Positions 1 to 8,288 of a stretch of 64,000 nucleotides of DNA are shown piece by piece. This DNA comes from Pantoea sp. Cy-639 (GTDB lineage Bacteria > Pseudomonadota > Gammaproteobacteria > Pseudomonadales > Pseudomonadaceae). The position numbers and the translations under genes are program-made. Numbering within the stretch: the first letter of the stretch is position 1; each line of letters starts with the position of its first letter. The DNA lies in the NCBI RefSeq assembly GCF_011752525.1, contig NZ_VWXI01000018.1, positions 62,001 to 126,000 of the forward strand. Reading direction: 5' to 3'. Under the pieces are notes generated by a model. The model did not search any database. It saw only the letters and a program-made list of their open reading frames with translations, and was not told the origin of the DNA.

Positions 1-228
1 GCCAGTTGGCCGAAGAGCATCCTGCGCGACGACCTGGCCGAGGAAAACCTCGCCGACTATTTCGACCCACGCCTGGATGCCGGCTTCGTCGGCCTGCTGC
101 AACAAGGCGTGGACCTGGCGGCCAGGGAGCGCTTGATCCGCCACGGTTTCCAGGTGGCCGACTGGATCGAGCCGCGCTTTCTCGATGCTGCCCTGCAACA
201 CGACCAGGCCATCCAGGCCGCCCGCTGA
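1..228 (+). CDS. C-terminal end of an ABC transporter substrate-binding protein (sulfonate/sulfate-ester type)
   Basis: The open frame runs in from the left edge and ends at TGA 226-228, giving 75 residues that start ASWPKSILRDD and end QAIQAAR. The composition and position, 28 bases before atsK, fit the C terminus of a periplasmic binding protein of the SsuA/TauA/AtsR type. Such proteins deliver sulfonates or sulfate esters to an inner-membrane ABC importer. Only the last quarter of the protein is visible, so the substrate cannot be read from sequence. The neighbouring alkylsulfatase makes alkyl sulfate esters the likeliest cargo, which is an inference from context. Confidence 0.65.
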   Translation, partial: ASWPKSILRDDLAEENLADYFDPRLDAGFVGLLQQGVDLAARERLIRHGFQVADWIEPRFLDAALQHDQAIQAAR

Positions 229-256
229 CTCGCCAACAACCCTGAGGAGCACGACC

Positions 257-1162
257 ATGAGCAACGCCGCACTGGCCACCGCGCCGCAAACCCTCGAACT
301 CGACATCCACCCCGTCGCCGGTCGCATCGGCGCCGAAATCCGTGGCATCAGGCTGTCGGCCGACCTCGACCCCGACACGATCGATGCCATCCAGGCCGCC
401 CTGGTGCAGTACAAGGTGATCTTCTTCCGTGGCCAGGACCATCTTGACGATGTGGGCCAGGAGGCCTTCGCCCAGTTGCTCGGCGAGCCCATCGCCCACC
501 CCACCGTGCCGGTGGTCGATGGCACTCGCTACCTGCTCCAGCTCGACGGCGCCGAGGGCCAGCGGGCCAACTCGTGGCACACCGATGTGACCTTCGTCGA
601 CGCCTATCCCAAGGCATCGATCCTGCGCAGCGTGGTGGCGCCGGCTTCGGGGGGCGACACGGTGTGGGCCAACACCGCGGCGGCCTACCAGGAACTGCCT
701 GAGCCCCTGCGCGCCCTGGCCGACCAGTTGTGGGCGGTGCACAGCAACGAATACGACTATGCCAGCGTCAAGCCCGATGTCGATCCGGCCAAGCTGGAGC
801 GCTACCGCAAGGTGTTCACCTCGACCGTGTACGAGACCGAGCACCCGGTGGTACGGGTGCACCCGATCAGTGGCGAGCGAGTGTTGCAACTGGGGCACTT
901 CGTGAAGCGCATCAAGGGCTACTCGCTGGCCGACTCGCAACATGTGTTCGCGCTGCTGCAGGGCCACGTGACGCGGCTGGAGAACACCGTGCGCTGGCGT
1001 TGGCAGGCGGGGGACGTGGCGATCTGGGACAACCGCGCGACCCAGCACTACGCTGTGGACGACTACGGCACCCAGCCGCGCATCGTGCGGCGGGTGACCC
1101 TGGCCGGTGAGGTGCCGGTGGGGGTGGATGGGCAGTCGAGCCGGACCACGCGCCAGGGCTGA
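257..1162 (+). CDS. atsK: Alkylsulfatase AtsK, Fe(II)/2-oxoglutarate-dependent dioxygenase
   Basis: A 301-residue TauD/TfdA-family dioxygenase that cleaves medium-chain alkyl sulfate esters to an aldehyde and sulfate, using O2 and 2-oxoglutarate, in the cytoplasm. The facial triad is visible as His108 and Asp110 in SWHTD and His264 in RATQHY. Arg275 in QPRIVRR is the expected 2-oxoglutarate anchor. Length, residue numbering and the N terminus MSNAALATAP agree with what I recall of the characterised P. putida AtsK. The start at 257 was preferred over an in-frame ATG at 185 because it has a GAGGAG ribosome site and the 185 start would overlap the upstream gene. It probably works with the ABC transporter that ends just upstream, supplying sulfur during sulfate starvation. 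Confidence 0.92.
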   Translation: MSNAALATAPQTLELDIHPVAGRIGAEIRGIRLSADLDPDTIDAIQAALVQYKVIFFRGQDHLDDVGQEAFAQLLGEPIAHPTVPVVDGTRYLLQLDGAEGQRANSWHTDVTFVDAYPKASILRSVVAPASGGDTVWANTAAAYQELPEPLRALADQLWAVHSNEYDYASVKPDVDPAKLERYRKVFTSTVYETEHPVVRVHPISGERVLQLGHFVKRIKGYSLADSQHVFALLQGHVTRLENTVRWRWQAGDVAIWDNRATQHYAVDDYGTQPRIVRRVTLAGEVPVGVDGQSSRTTRQG

Positions 1163-1176
1163 ACCTTCGCGGGTTC

Positions 1177-1215
1177 GGGCTTGCCCCGCGATGACTGCGC
1201 GCATCGCGGGACAAG
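1177..1215. repeat. Degenerate REP palindrome between convergent genes
   Basis: The arms gggcttgccccgcga (1177-1191) and tcgcgggacaag (1204-1215) form an imperfect inverted pair that matches the REP core found elsewhere in the window. It lies in the 63-base gap between the convergent ends of atsK and the lysR gene and may act as a bidirectional terminator. Confidence 0.5.
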
Positions 1216-1225
1216 CGTTGGTCCT

Positions 1226-2140
1226 TCAACCCTCGGCGTCACAGGCAACCAGTTGCCTGACCAGCCCCTGCGCCAATGGCGACAAGCCATGGCCGACCCG
1301 GCTCACCACCCCGTAGCGGGTGTAGAACGCCTCCTCCTGTTCCGGCGCCAGGTCCGCCAGCTGCAGTGCCACCAAGCCCCGCTCTCCTTCGTACGCCCGC
1401 AGGTTCGCGCTGCAGGCGATGCCGAGGGTGTCCGACTGCAGCACCACGTTGAGCAGCGCATAGCCATGTTCGCATTCCACGCTGGGCAGGAAGTCCTGGC
1501 GCCCGCTGAGGTCGCTGAGGATCTTGCGGATGTTCGGTGGCCGGAAGGTGGTAGCCAGTGGGTAGTCGAACAGGTCTCGCGCCTTGACCTCGGCCAGCCG
1601 GGTCAGCGGATGCCCGACCCGGCAGCAGAAATGCCAGCGCTGCGGCGTCAGCTTGTGTACCTGGTAATCCGGGTCGGCTTCGAACTGGCGGGTGTCGGCG
1701 ACGAAGAACTCGATCTCCTCGGCGACCAGCCGACGGTTCAATGCCTGCCAGTTATCCACCTGGAAGCACGTGCGTGCCGCCGGGTATTCGCCGACGAAGC
1801 GCGCCACGGCCCGGGGTACCAGGCCCCCGGCGGGTGCCGGTCCCGAGCCGAAGCGCACCACGCCGGTAGTGGCGCCGTTGAACTGGTGGATCTCGTTGAC
1901 CAGGTTGTGCGCCCCATGCACCAGCCGCCGCGAATGCTCCAGCACCAGCAGGCCCTGGCGGGTCGGCGCCAGCTCTTTGCTGGCGCGGTCCACCAGCCGG
2001 CAGCCGACGTTGTGTTCCAACGTCTGGATGCTGCGGCTGAAGGCCGACTGCGAAAGGTTCACCGCGGCCGCCGCAGCGACAAAACTGCGGTGCTCGACGA
2101 GGGCGATGAAATGGCGAAGCTGGCGGAGGTCGATATGCAT
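1226..2140 (-). CDS. LysR family transcriptional regulator
   Basis: A 304-residue LysR-type regulator. Its N-terminal winged helix-turn-helix is clear in residues 1-60 (LRQLRHFIALVEHRSF, then the LSQSAFSRSIQTLE recognition region). A periplasmic-binding-like effector domain covers about residues 90-295. It is divergent from the TonB receptor-arylsulfotransferase pair across a 192-base AT-rich gap, the usual arrangement for a regulator of the divergent operon. The effector is unknown; a sulfur metabolite is a guess from context. The C-terminal part contains two cysteines in HFCCRVGHP, which is unusual but of unclear meaning. Confidence 0.9.
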   Translation of the reverse strand: MHIDLRQLRHFIALVEHRSFVAAAAAVNLSQSAFSRSIQTLEHNVGCRLVDRASKELAPTRQGLLVLEHSRRLVHGAHNLVNEIHQFNGATTGVVRFGSGPAPAGGLVPRAVARFVGEYPAARTCFQVDNWQALNRRLVAEEIEFFVADTRQFEADPDYQVHKLTPQRWHFCCRVGHPLTRLAEVKARDLFDYPLATTFRPPNIRKILSDLSGRQDFLPSVECEHGYALLNVVLQSDTLGIACSANLRAYEGERGLVALQLADLAPEQEEAFYTRYGVVSRVGHGLSPLAQGLVRQLVACDAEG

Positions 2141-2244
2141 TTTCTACATGGAAACTTTCGGTGCAATGCAATTGCTGGGAAGGGTTGGGAACCTTATAAA
2201 GGGAGTCACTTATTCCACAAAATATGAATTACAAATATTTATAT

Positions 2245-2260
2245 TTCTTAAAAGAATATA
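2245..2260 (+). promoter_or_regulatory. AT-rich palindromic element upstream of the TonB receptor
   Basis: In the lysR/TonB-receptor gap, bases 2221-2262 are very AT-rich and contain TTTCTTAAAAGAATAT, with TTCTT/AAGAA arms around AA. The TTCTTAAA core matches the ATTCnTAAA core upstream of oscA (58432) and related elements at 23004 and 62865. It is probably an activator site for the divergent operon, either for the local LysR protein or a CysB-like regulator. No clear -35/-10 pair could be fixed. Confidence 0.4.
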
Positions 2261-2332
2261 AGCCTGCCTGACCGCGATTCGGTTCCGCCAACGGAAATGC
2301 TCGCCTGGGCCCATGCCTCAAGGAGTATTTGC

Positions 2333-4669
2333 ATGTCCCGACCTTCCCGTTGGCCGACGCGCACGTCGTTGTTCACCCTGCAACCCTTGGCGGCCGGGGT
2401 GTTGCTGGCCGCCGCCGGCGGCAGCTTCGCCGATGAGCCGGTACCCTCCGCGCCTGTCGTAGCACAGGACGCCAGGCTCGATACCGTCACCGTCAATGCC
2501 CGGCGCCGCGAGGAAAGCGCGCAGAGCGTGCCCACGCCCATCAGCGTGCTGAACAGCGAAACCCTGGAAACCCAGCGCATCTACCGGGTACAGGACCTGC
2601 AACAGCTGGTGCCGAGCACCAACGTGTCCTACGTGCACGCCCGCCAGTCGAGCATCTCGATTCGCGGCCTGGGCAACAACCCGGCCAGCGATGGTCTGGA
2701 AGGCAGCGTCGGCGTGTACCTGGACAACGTCTACCTCGGGCGCCCGGGCATGGCCGTGTTCGACCTGCTCGACGTCGAGCAACTGGAGGTGCTGCGCGGC
2801 CCTCAGGGCACGCTGTTTGGCAAGAACACCACTGCCGGGGTGATCAACATCACCAGCCGCAAGCCGACTTTCCACCAGGAGGGCAGTGTGCAGTCGTCGC
2901 TTGGCGAGGATGGCTACTGGCAGACCCAGGGCAGTTTCTCCGGGCCGCTGACCGACACCCTCGCCGGGCGCATCAGCGCGTATCACACCGAGGACGACGG
3001 CTATGTGAAGAACGTCTACAACGGCCATGACCTCAATGGTGGCAAGCGTCAGGGGTTCCGCACGCAGTTGCTGTTCAAGCCCAGCGAAACCTTCAACCTG
3101 CGCTGGATCGGCGAGTACAACGAAGAGCATTCCGACAACGGCATCCTCAGCCTGTACAGCACCGGGCCGACCTTCAACGGGGTCAACCGCTACGAGAGCC
3201 TGGCCCGTCAGGCGGGGGCCACGCTGGTGTCGGGCAAGGATCGCAAGGTCAACTTCGACGCCGACCAGATGGTCAAGGTGTTCCAGGGCGGCACCTCGGT
3301 GGAGGCCAACTGGACCCTGCCCAACGACTTCACCCTGACCTCGATCAGCGCCTATCGCTGGTGGGACTTCACCCCGCGCAACGATGACGGCCTGAACGTG
3401 CCGGTGTTCCACAACGCCGGCGTGTCGGTGCGCGACAAGCAGTACTCCCAGGAGATCCGCCTGGCTTCGCCCACCGGCGGGTTCTTCGACTATGTACTCG
3501 GCGCGTACTACTTCAAGCAGGACCTGGACAACAAGTCGTTCACCTACAACGGTCCGCAGGCGGATATCTGGAACCTGACGCCGGCCGGCGCCCTGGCCAA
3601 CGTCACCACGATCGGCAATGGCCATATCGATACCGACAGCTACGCGCTGTTTGCCCAGGGTACCTGGCACTTGACCGAGCGACTGGACTTCACCGCCGGC
3701 GTGCGTGGCACCTATGAGGAGAAAAGCGCCTGGGTGACCCGCGATGCGCCGGTCGGCGGAACCACTGTCACGGGGGCTGCGGCCGCGGCTCGCCAGGGGC
3801 GGGTGGGGGCCTACGACTCGGGCGACCTCAACCAGTACAGCTTCGCGCCATCCGGCCTGCTCAGCCTGAGCTACCGCTTCAGCGATGACGTGCTGGGCTA
3901 TGCCAGCCTGTCCCACGGCGAAAAGTCCGGGGGCGTCAACCTGACGGTCGGCGCGGCGCCGCGACTGGGTACCGATTCGCTGCTGGTCGGCACCGAGCGC
4001 GCCAACAACGCCGAGCTCGGGGTCAAGAGCACCTTGCTCGACAACCGCCTGCAGCTCAACGCCAACCTGTTCTGGACCCAGGTCAACGGCTACCAGGCCA
4101 ATGTCTACGACCAGGTCAACCGCGTGCAGTACCTGGCCAACGCCGGCAGCGTGCGCTCCCGAGGCCTGGAGTTCGAGGCCACGGCGGCACCGCTGCGCGG
4201 GTTGACGCTGAACTTCAACGGTTCGTGGAACGACGTGCGCTACACCGAGTACGACGATGCGCCCTGCCCTCCGGAAGTGAGCCTGGCCAACGCCGCCGCC
4301 ACCTGCGACCTGTCCGGGCACCAGGTGGTGGGCGCCTCCAAGTACATCGCCAACCTCAACGGCCAGTACAAGTGGCAACTGGCCGAACGTATCGAGCCCT
4401 ACGTCACCGCCAGCTATGCCTTCCGTTCGAGGGCGGTGGGCACCATCGATGATTCCGACTACGGCCAGATCCCCAGCTACGCCATCGTCAACCTGTCCAC
4501 CGGCGTACGCCTGGACCAGGGCGATGGCGTGCTCGACCTGTCGCTGTGGGTGAAGAACGCCGGCGACAAGACCTACTTCACCAGCCTGTGGAATTCCGCC
4601 AACGGCGGTTACGCCGGGGTGCTCGGCACTCCGCGCACCGTCGGTGCCACCGCCCGTTACGACTTCTGA
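2333..4669 (+). CDS. TonB-dependent outer-membrane receptor
   Basis: A 778-residue outer-membrane receptor. There is a signal peptide at about residues 1-33 ending GSFADE, then a TonB-box-like DTVTVNARRR. A plug domain contains SIRGLGNN, VYLDNVYLGRPG and LEVLRGPQGTLFGKNTTAGVINI. A 22-strand-type barrel ends in TVGATARYDF, with the terminal aromatic expected for BAM recognition. The start at 2333 has an AAGGAG ribosome site; an in-frame ATG at 2297 lacks one. The arylsulfotransferase gene begins 17 bases downstream, so the two are probably one operon. The receptor likely imports a sulfated or aromatic sulfur source rather than an iron chelate, an inference from neighbours only. Energy could come from the TonB-ExbB pair at 62.9-64 kb. 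Confidence 0.93.
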   Translation: MSRPSRWPTRTSLFTLQPLAAGVLLAAAGGSFADEPVPSAPVVAQDARLDTVTVNARRREESAQSVPTPISVLNSETLETQRIYRVQDLQQLVPSTNVSYVHARQSSISIRGLGNNPASDGLEGSVGVYLDNVYLGRPGMAVFDLLDVEQLEVLRGPQGTLFGKNTTAGVINITSRKPTFHQEGSVQSSLGEDGYWQTQGSFSGPLTDTLAGRISAYHTEDDGYVKNVYNGHDLNGGKRQGFRTQLLFKPSETFNLRWIGEYNEEHSDNGILSLYSTGPTFNGVNRYESLARQAGATLVSGKDRKVNFDADQMVKVFQGGTSVEANWTLPNDFTLTSISAYRWWDFTPRNDDGLNVPVFHNAGVSVRDKQYSQEIRLASPTGGFFDYVLGAYYFKQDLDNKSFTYNGPQADIWNLTPAGALANVTTIGNGHIDTDSYALFAQGTWHLTERLDFTAGVRGTYEEKSAWVTRDAPVGGTTVTGAAAAARQGRVGAYDSGDLNQYSFAPSGLLSLSYRFSDDVLGYASLSHGEKSGGVNLTVGAAPRLGTDSLLVGTERANNAELGVKSTLLDNRLQLNANLFWTQVNGYQANVYDQVNRVQYLANAGSVRSRGLEFEATAAPLRGLTLNFNGSWNDVRYTEYDDAPCPPEVSLANAAATCDLSGHQVVGASKYIANLNGQYKWQLAERIEPYVTASYAFRSRAVGTIDDSDYGQIPSYAIVNLSTGVRLDQGDGVLDLSLWVKNAGDKTYFTSLWNSANGGYAGVLGTPRTVGATARYDF

Positions 4670-4686
4670 GCACAAGGAGCTTTGCC

Positions 4687-6360
4687 ATGAACGCCAAGAC
4701 CCAACCCCACGACCTGCCCGAAGGCGCCTGCCTCACTGCCAAGGTGCCTGAACGTAACGAAGCGCTGCTCGGCGATGTGGTGGTCAACCCGTACCGCCTG
4801 GCGCCGCTGACCGCGATCATCCGCGACGGTGGCCGCCGCCTTGGCGCCGTGCATGTCCGTGTACTGGCGCGCGGCGAACGCGGCGTGGATATCGCCTACG
4901 AGGTGTCCGACCGCTCGCTGTGGACCTACGGCGGCATCCCGGTGTTCGGCCTTTACCCGGACCACGTCAACCAGGTCGAGGTGAGCTACAAGCTCGATGG
5001 CGAGCGCGTCCGCGAACGGTATGAGATCTATGCCCCGGCAGTGCGCCTGCCGGTGGTGGCCAAACAGACCGCGGCGCTGCCCGAGGTGGAGCCGATCAAG
5101 GTCGCGCCGGGTTTTGAGCAGCGACTGTATCTGTTCAACCACCTGCTGGCCGATATTCCAGGTGGTCGCGCCTTCAAGTGGAACGGCCTGGGCGGCGCCG
5201 CCGAGTGGGACTCGGTGGGGAACAACTGGATTGCTGACAGCAATGGTGACGTGCGTTGGTACCTGGACATCGAGCAGATCCACGACTCCAACCGTCGCGA
5301 CGGTCTGGGCGGCACCATGGGTTTCCACCAGACGCGCGACGGCAAGCTGATCTGGGGCCAGGGCCAGACCTACTCCAAGTACGATCTGCTCGGTCGGCGC
5401 ATCTGGCAGCGCAACCTGCCGGACAAGTTCGCCGATTTTTCCCACGAGATCCGCGAGACGCCCAGTGGCAGCTACCTGCTGCGGGTGGGCACCAGCGACT
5501 ACCGCCGTCCCGACGGCAAGCGCGTGCGTTCGATTCGCGACCACATCATCGAGGTCAGCGAGGCCGGTGACGTGCTCGACTTCTGGGACCTCAACCAGAT
5601 CCTCGATCCGTATCGCGGCGACCTGCTGGAGACCCTGGGCAAGGCTGCGATTCAACTGCCCGATGGCGTGCAGAAACAGGACGACCGCCTGGCCAACGAG
5701 CTGGCCGAGGGCGACCTGCCGTTCGGTGATACCCCGGGGGTGGGCACCGGACGCAACTGGGCCCATGTCAACGCCATCGACTACGACGCCGATGACGACA
5801 GCATCATCGTTTCAGCACGCCATCAGGGGGTCGTGAAGATCGGCCGCGACAAGCAGGTGAAGTGGATCCTGGCCGCGCCGCAAGGCTGGCCGGCGCGCCT
5901 GCAGGACAAGGTGCTCAAGCCTGTTGGCGAGGGCTTCGAATGGTCCTGGACCCAGCACACCGCCTGGCTGACCGGACGTGGCACGCTCACGGTGTTCGAC
6001 AACGGCTGGGGCCGGGACTTCGCGCCGACGAAACTGTCCGGCAACTACAGCCGTGCGGTGGAGTACAGGATCGACGCAGCCAAGGGCACGGTCGAGCAGC
6101 TCTGGCAGTATGGCAAGGAGCGCGGTGACGAATGGTACAGCCCGATCACCTCGGTGGTGGCGTACCGGGCGGATACCGATACCCAGTTCATCTACTCGGC
6201 ATCGGTGAACTTCCTCACCCCTGAGAAACTGACCACCACGGTGCTCAACGAAGTGCGCCGCGGGACCCAGGAGGTGGCGGTGGAACTGAAAGTGCACAGC
6301 CGTCAGCCGGGCAGCGTGGGTTACCGGGCACTGGTGATCGACCTCGCCAAGGTGTTCTGA
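4687..6360 (+). CDS. Aryl-sulfate sulfotransferase (AssT/ASST family)
   Basis: A 557-residue member of the arylsulfotransferase family. These enzymes move a sulfuryl group from an aryl sulfate to a phenolic acceptor through a sulfohistidine, without PAPS. The residues recalled for the E. coli enzyme all have counterparts: His253 (FSHEI), His360 (WAHVNAIDY), Arg378 (IIVSARHQG) and the nucleophile His424 (SWTQHTAWL). Unlike the classical periplasmic enzyme, the N terminus MNAKTQPHDLPEGACL has no signal peptide, so the product looks cytoplasmic. It follows the TonB receptor by 17 bases with an AAGGAG ribosome site. It may help release sulfate from imported aryl sulfates. The gene ends just before a REP pair. 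Confidence 0.88.
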   Translation: MNAKTQPHDLPEGACLTAKVPERNEALLGDVVVNPYRLAPLTAIIRDGGRRLGAVHVRVLARGERGVDIAYEVSDRSLWTYGGIPVFGLYPDHVNQVEVSYKLDGERVRERYEIYAPAVRLPVVAKQTAALPEVEPIKVAPGFEQRLYLFNHLLADIPGGRAFKWNGLGGAAEWDSVGNNWIADSNGDVRWYLDIEQIHDSNRRDGLGGTMGFHQTRDGKLIWGQGQTYSKYDLLGRRIWQRNLPDKFADFSHEIRETPSGSYLLRVGTSDYRRPDGKRVRSIRDHIIEVSEAGDVLDFWDLNQILDPYRGDLLETLGKAAIQLPDGVQKQDDRLANELAEGDLPFGDTPGVGTGRNWAHVNAIDYDADDDSIIVSARHQGVVKIGRDKQVKWILAAPQGWPARLQDKVLKPVGEGFEWSWTQHTAWLTGRGTLTVFDNGWGRDFAPTKLSGNYSRAVEYRIDAAKGTVEQLWQYGKERGDEWYSPITSVVAYRADTDTQFIYSASVNFLTPEKLTTTVLNEVRRGTQEVAVELKVHSRQPGSVGYRALVIDLAKVF

Positions 6361-6390
6361 CGTTCGTTGGCCTGGACTGCCAGGACCCAA

Positions 6391-6453
6391 TCGCGGGGCA
6401 AGCCCGCTCCCACAGGTTGCGCAAGGACCTGTGGGAGCGGGCTTGCCCCGCGA
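6391..6453. repeat. REP pair (inverted)
   Basis: Two 25-base arms, tcgcggggcaagcccgctcc-type at 6391-6415 and its exact complement at 6429-6453, flank a 13-base loop. This is the extragenic palindrome typical of P. putida-group genomes. It sits just after the arylsulfotransferase gene and could stabilise or terminate its transcript. Confidence 0.9.
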
Positions 6454-6521
6454 TGTTTTTGCCACTGATCTGAATCTCGACCACTCGTTCTTTTTTTTGA
6501 ACAGCCTATTGTCCAACACCC

Positions 6522-6537
6522 TGGCGCCCGCTTAGCA
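6522..6537 (+). promoter_or_regulatory. Possible sigma-54 promoter for gabD
   Basis: TGGCGCCCGCTTAGCA has GG and GC doublets at the spacing of a -24/-12 promoter (consensus TGGCAC-N5-TTGC). One base of the -12 TTGC element differs. It lies 127 bases before the gabD start and directly before a perfect inverted repeat. Weak evidence; no activator site was identified. Confidence 0.3.
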
Positions 6538-6540
6538 TTC

Positions 6541-6558
6541 CGTTTGAGATTTCAAACG
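6541..6558. promoter_or_regulatory. Perfect 7-bp inverted repeat, candidate operator upstream of gabD
   Basis: CGTTTGA and TCAAACG (6541-6547, 6552-6558) flank GATT. The symmetric, AT-containing site in the gabD leader looks like a dimeric repressor operator, and there is no downstream T-run as in a terminator. The regulator is not in this window. Confidence 0.4.
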
Positions 6559-6605
6559 CTCGGCACCCAGGCGTCGAACACCCTGGTGCACGAATTCCTG
6601 ACGGC

Positions 6606-6623
6606 CGCCCCCTCATGGGGGCG
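6606..6623 (+). terminator. Leader hairpin before gabD (possible attenuator)
   Basis: CGCCCCC (6606-6612) pairs with GGGGGCG (6617-6623) around a TCAT loop and is followed by a short T-run (6626-6629). It is 40 bases upstream of gabD, so if transcribed it could attenuate expression. The T-run is short, so termination would be weak. Confidence 0.35.
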
Positions 6624-6663
6624 CCTTTTCAACAATCAAAATTCGCAGTTAAGGGAAGCCGAC

Positions 6664-8106
6664 ATGCAGCTCAAAGACGCTCAGTTGTTCCGCCAGCAAG
6701 CCTTCATCAATGGTGAGTGGCTGGATGCGGACAGCGGCCAGACCATCAAGGTGACCAACCCGGCCACCGGCGAAGTGATCGGCAGTGTGCCGAAGATGGG
6801 CGCCGCCGAAACCCGCCGCGCCATCGAAGCCGCCGACAAGGCCCTGCCGGCCTGGCGTGCGCTGACCGCCAAGGAGCGTGCTGGCAAGCTGCGCCGCTGG
6901 TTCGAGCTGATGATCGAGCACCAGGACGACCTGGCGCGCCTGATGACCACCGAGCAAGGCAAGCCGCTGGCCGAAGCCAAGGGCGAGATCGCCTACGCCG
7001 CTTCGTTCATCGAGTGGTTCGCCGAAGAAGCCAAGCGTGTCTATGGCGATGTCATCCCGGGCCACCAGCCAGACAAGCGCCTGATCGTCATCAAGCAGCC
7101 GATCGGTGTCACCGCTGCCATCACCCCGTGGAACTTCCCGGCCGCGATGATCACCCGTAAAGCCGGCCCGGCCCTGGCCGCCGGTTGCACCATGGTGCTC
7201 AAGCCTGCTTCGCAGACCCCATATTCCGCCCTGGCCCTGGTCGAGCTGGCTACCCGCGCCGGCATCCCGGCTGGCGTGCTGAGCGTGATCACCGGCAGCG
7301 CTGGCGAAGTCGGCAGCGAACTGACCGGCAACTCCCTGGTACGCAAGCTGTCCTTCACCGGCTCGACCGAGATCGGTCGCCAGCTGATGGAAGAATGCGC
7401 CAAGGACATCAAGAAAGTGTCCCTGGAACTGGGCGGCAACGCGCCGTTCATCGTGTTCGACGACGCCGACCTGGACAAGGCGGTCGAGGGCGCGATCATT
7501 TCCAAGTACCGCAACAACGGCCAGACCTGCGTGTGCGCCAACCGTATCTACGTGCAGGACGGCGTGTACGACGCGTTCGCCGAGAAACTGAAAGCTGCCG
7601 TGGCCAAGCTGAAGATCGGCAATGGCCTGGAAGAAGGCACCACCACTGGTCCGCTGATCGACGGCAAGGCTGTCGCCAAGGTCCAGGAGCACATCGAGGA
7701 CGCCGTCGCCAAGGGCGCCAAGGTGCTGTCCGGCGGCAAGCTGATCGAGGGCAACTTCTTCGAGCCGACCATCCTGGTCGATGTACCGAAGACTGCTGCC
7801 GTCGCCAAGGAAGAGACCTTCGGCCCGCTGGCCCCGCTGTTCCGCTTCAAGGACGAGGCTGAGGTCATCGCCATGTCCAACGACACCGAATTCGGTCTGG
7901 CCTCGTACTTCTATGCCCGTGACATGAGCCGTGTGTTCCGTGTCGCCGAGGCTCTGGAATACGGCATGGTCGGCATCAACACCGGCCTGATCTCCAACGA
8001 AGTCGCGCCGTTCGGTGGCATCAAGGCTTCGGGCCTGGGTCGCGAAGGTTCCAAGTACGGTATCGAGGACTACCTCGAGATCAAATACCTGTGCATCAGC
8101 GTCTGA
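6664..8106 (+). CDS. gabD: NADP-dependent succinate-semialdehyde dehydrogenase
   Basis: A 480-residue aldehyde dehydrogenase that oxidises succinic semialdehyde to succinate, the last step of 4-aminobutyrate catabolism. The general base Glu255 (SLELGGNAPF) and nucleophile Cys289 (NNGQTCVCANR) are in place. Other family landmarks are TPWNFP, KPASQTP and FTGSTEIGR. The start at 6664 follows AAGGGAAG. gabT lies downstream across 182 bases that contain a hairpin, so the two may be only partly co-transcribed. It connects with the polyamine genes at 41-52 kb, whose pathway yields 4-aminobutyrate, although these loci are 35 kb apart. Confidence 0.96.
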   Translation: MQLKDAQLFRQQAFINGEWLDADSGQTIKVTNPATGEVIGSVPKMGAAETRRAIEAADKALPAWRALTAKERAGKLRRWFELMIEHQDDLARLMTTEQGKPLAEAKGEIAYAASFIEWFAEEAKRVYGDVIPGHQPDKRLIVIKQPIGVTAAITPWNFPAAMITRKAGPALAAGCTMVLKPASQTPYSALALVELATRAGIPAGVLSVITGSAGEVGSELTGNSLVRKLSFTGSTEIGRQLMEECAKDIKKVSLELGGNAPFIVFDDADLDKAVEGAIISKYRNNGQTCVCANRIYVQDGVYDAFAEKLKAAVAKLKIGNGLEEGTTTGPLIDGKAVAKVQEHIEDAVAKGAKVLSGGKLIEGNFFEPTILVDVPKTAAVAKEETFGPLAPLFRFKDEAEVIAMSNDTEFGLASYFYARDMSRVFRVAEALEYGMVGINTGLISNEVAPFGGIKASGLGREGSKYGIEDYLEIKYLCISV

Positions 8107-8131
8107 TCGCCAGGTAAACGGTTTTACCTCT

Positions 8132-8169
8132 GCCAGCGGGGCGCGAGAGCGACGCCTCGCTGGCCTTTT
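8132..8169 (+). terminator. Intrinsic-type terminator between gabD and gabT
   Basis: A 12-bp stem (8132-8143 with 8153-8164, one G-U pair) and a 9-base loop are followed by CTTTTT. It lies in the gabD-gabT gap and probably limits read-through into gabT. Confidence 0.6.
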
Positions 8170-8288
8170 TGACATAGCGGTACCCGGTGGCCAGGGCATT
8201 CGTGGCAGTCGATCAACGAATACTGTGCGCGCATGCGTCCAGCCACCCCCGAATAAAAGCGCCTGGAATGGGCGCAATTGAGGGCACT

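Noticed and set aside
2318..4675. 785-codon open frame antisense to the TonB receptor
   Set aside because: A shadow of high-GC codon use; no domain features, and the sense frame has a signal peptide, plug and barrel.
6391..6453. REP pair as a CRISPR repeat or phage attachment site
   Set aside because: Only one inverted pair, no regular spacers, and the same core occurs at many gene ends.
6649..8277. 542-codon minus-strand frame over gabD
   Set aside because: Antisense shadow; gabD is intact with its catalytic residues.
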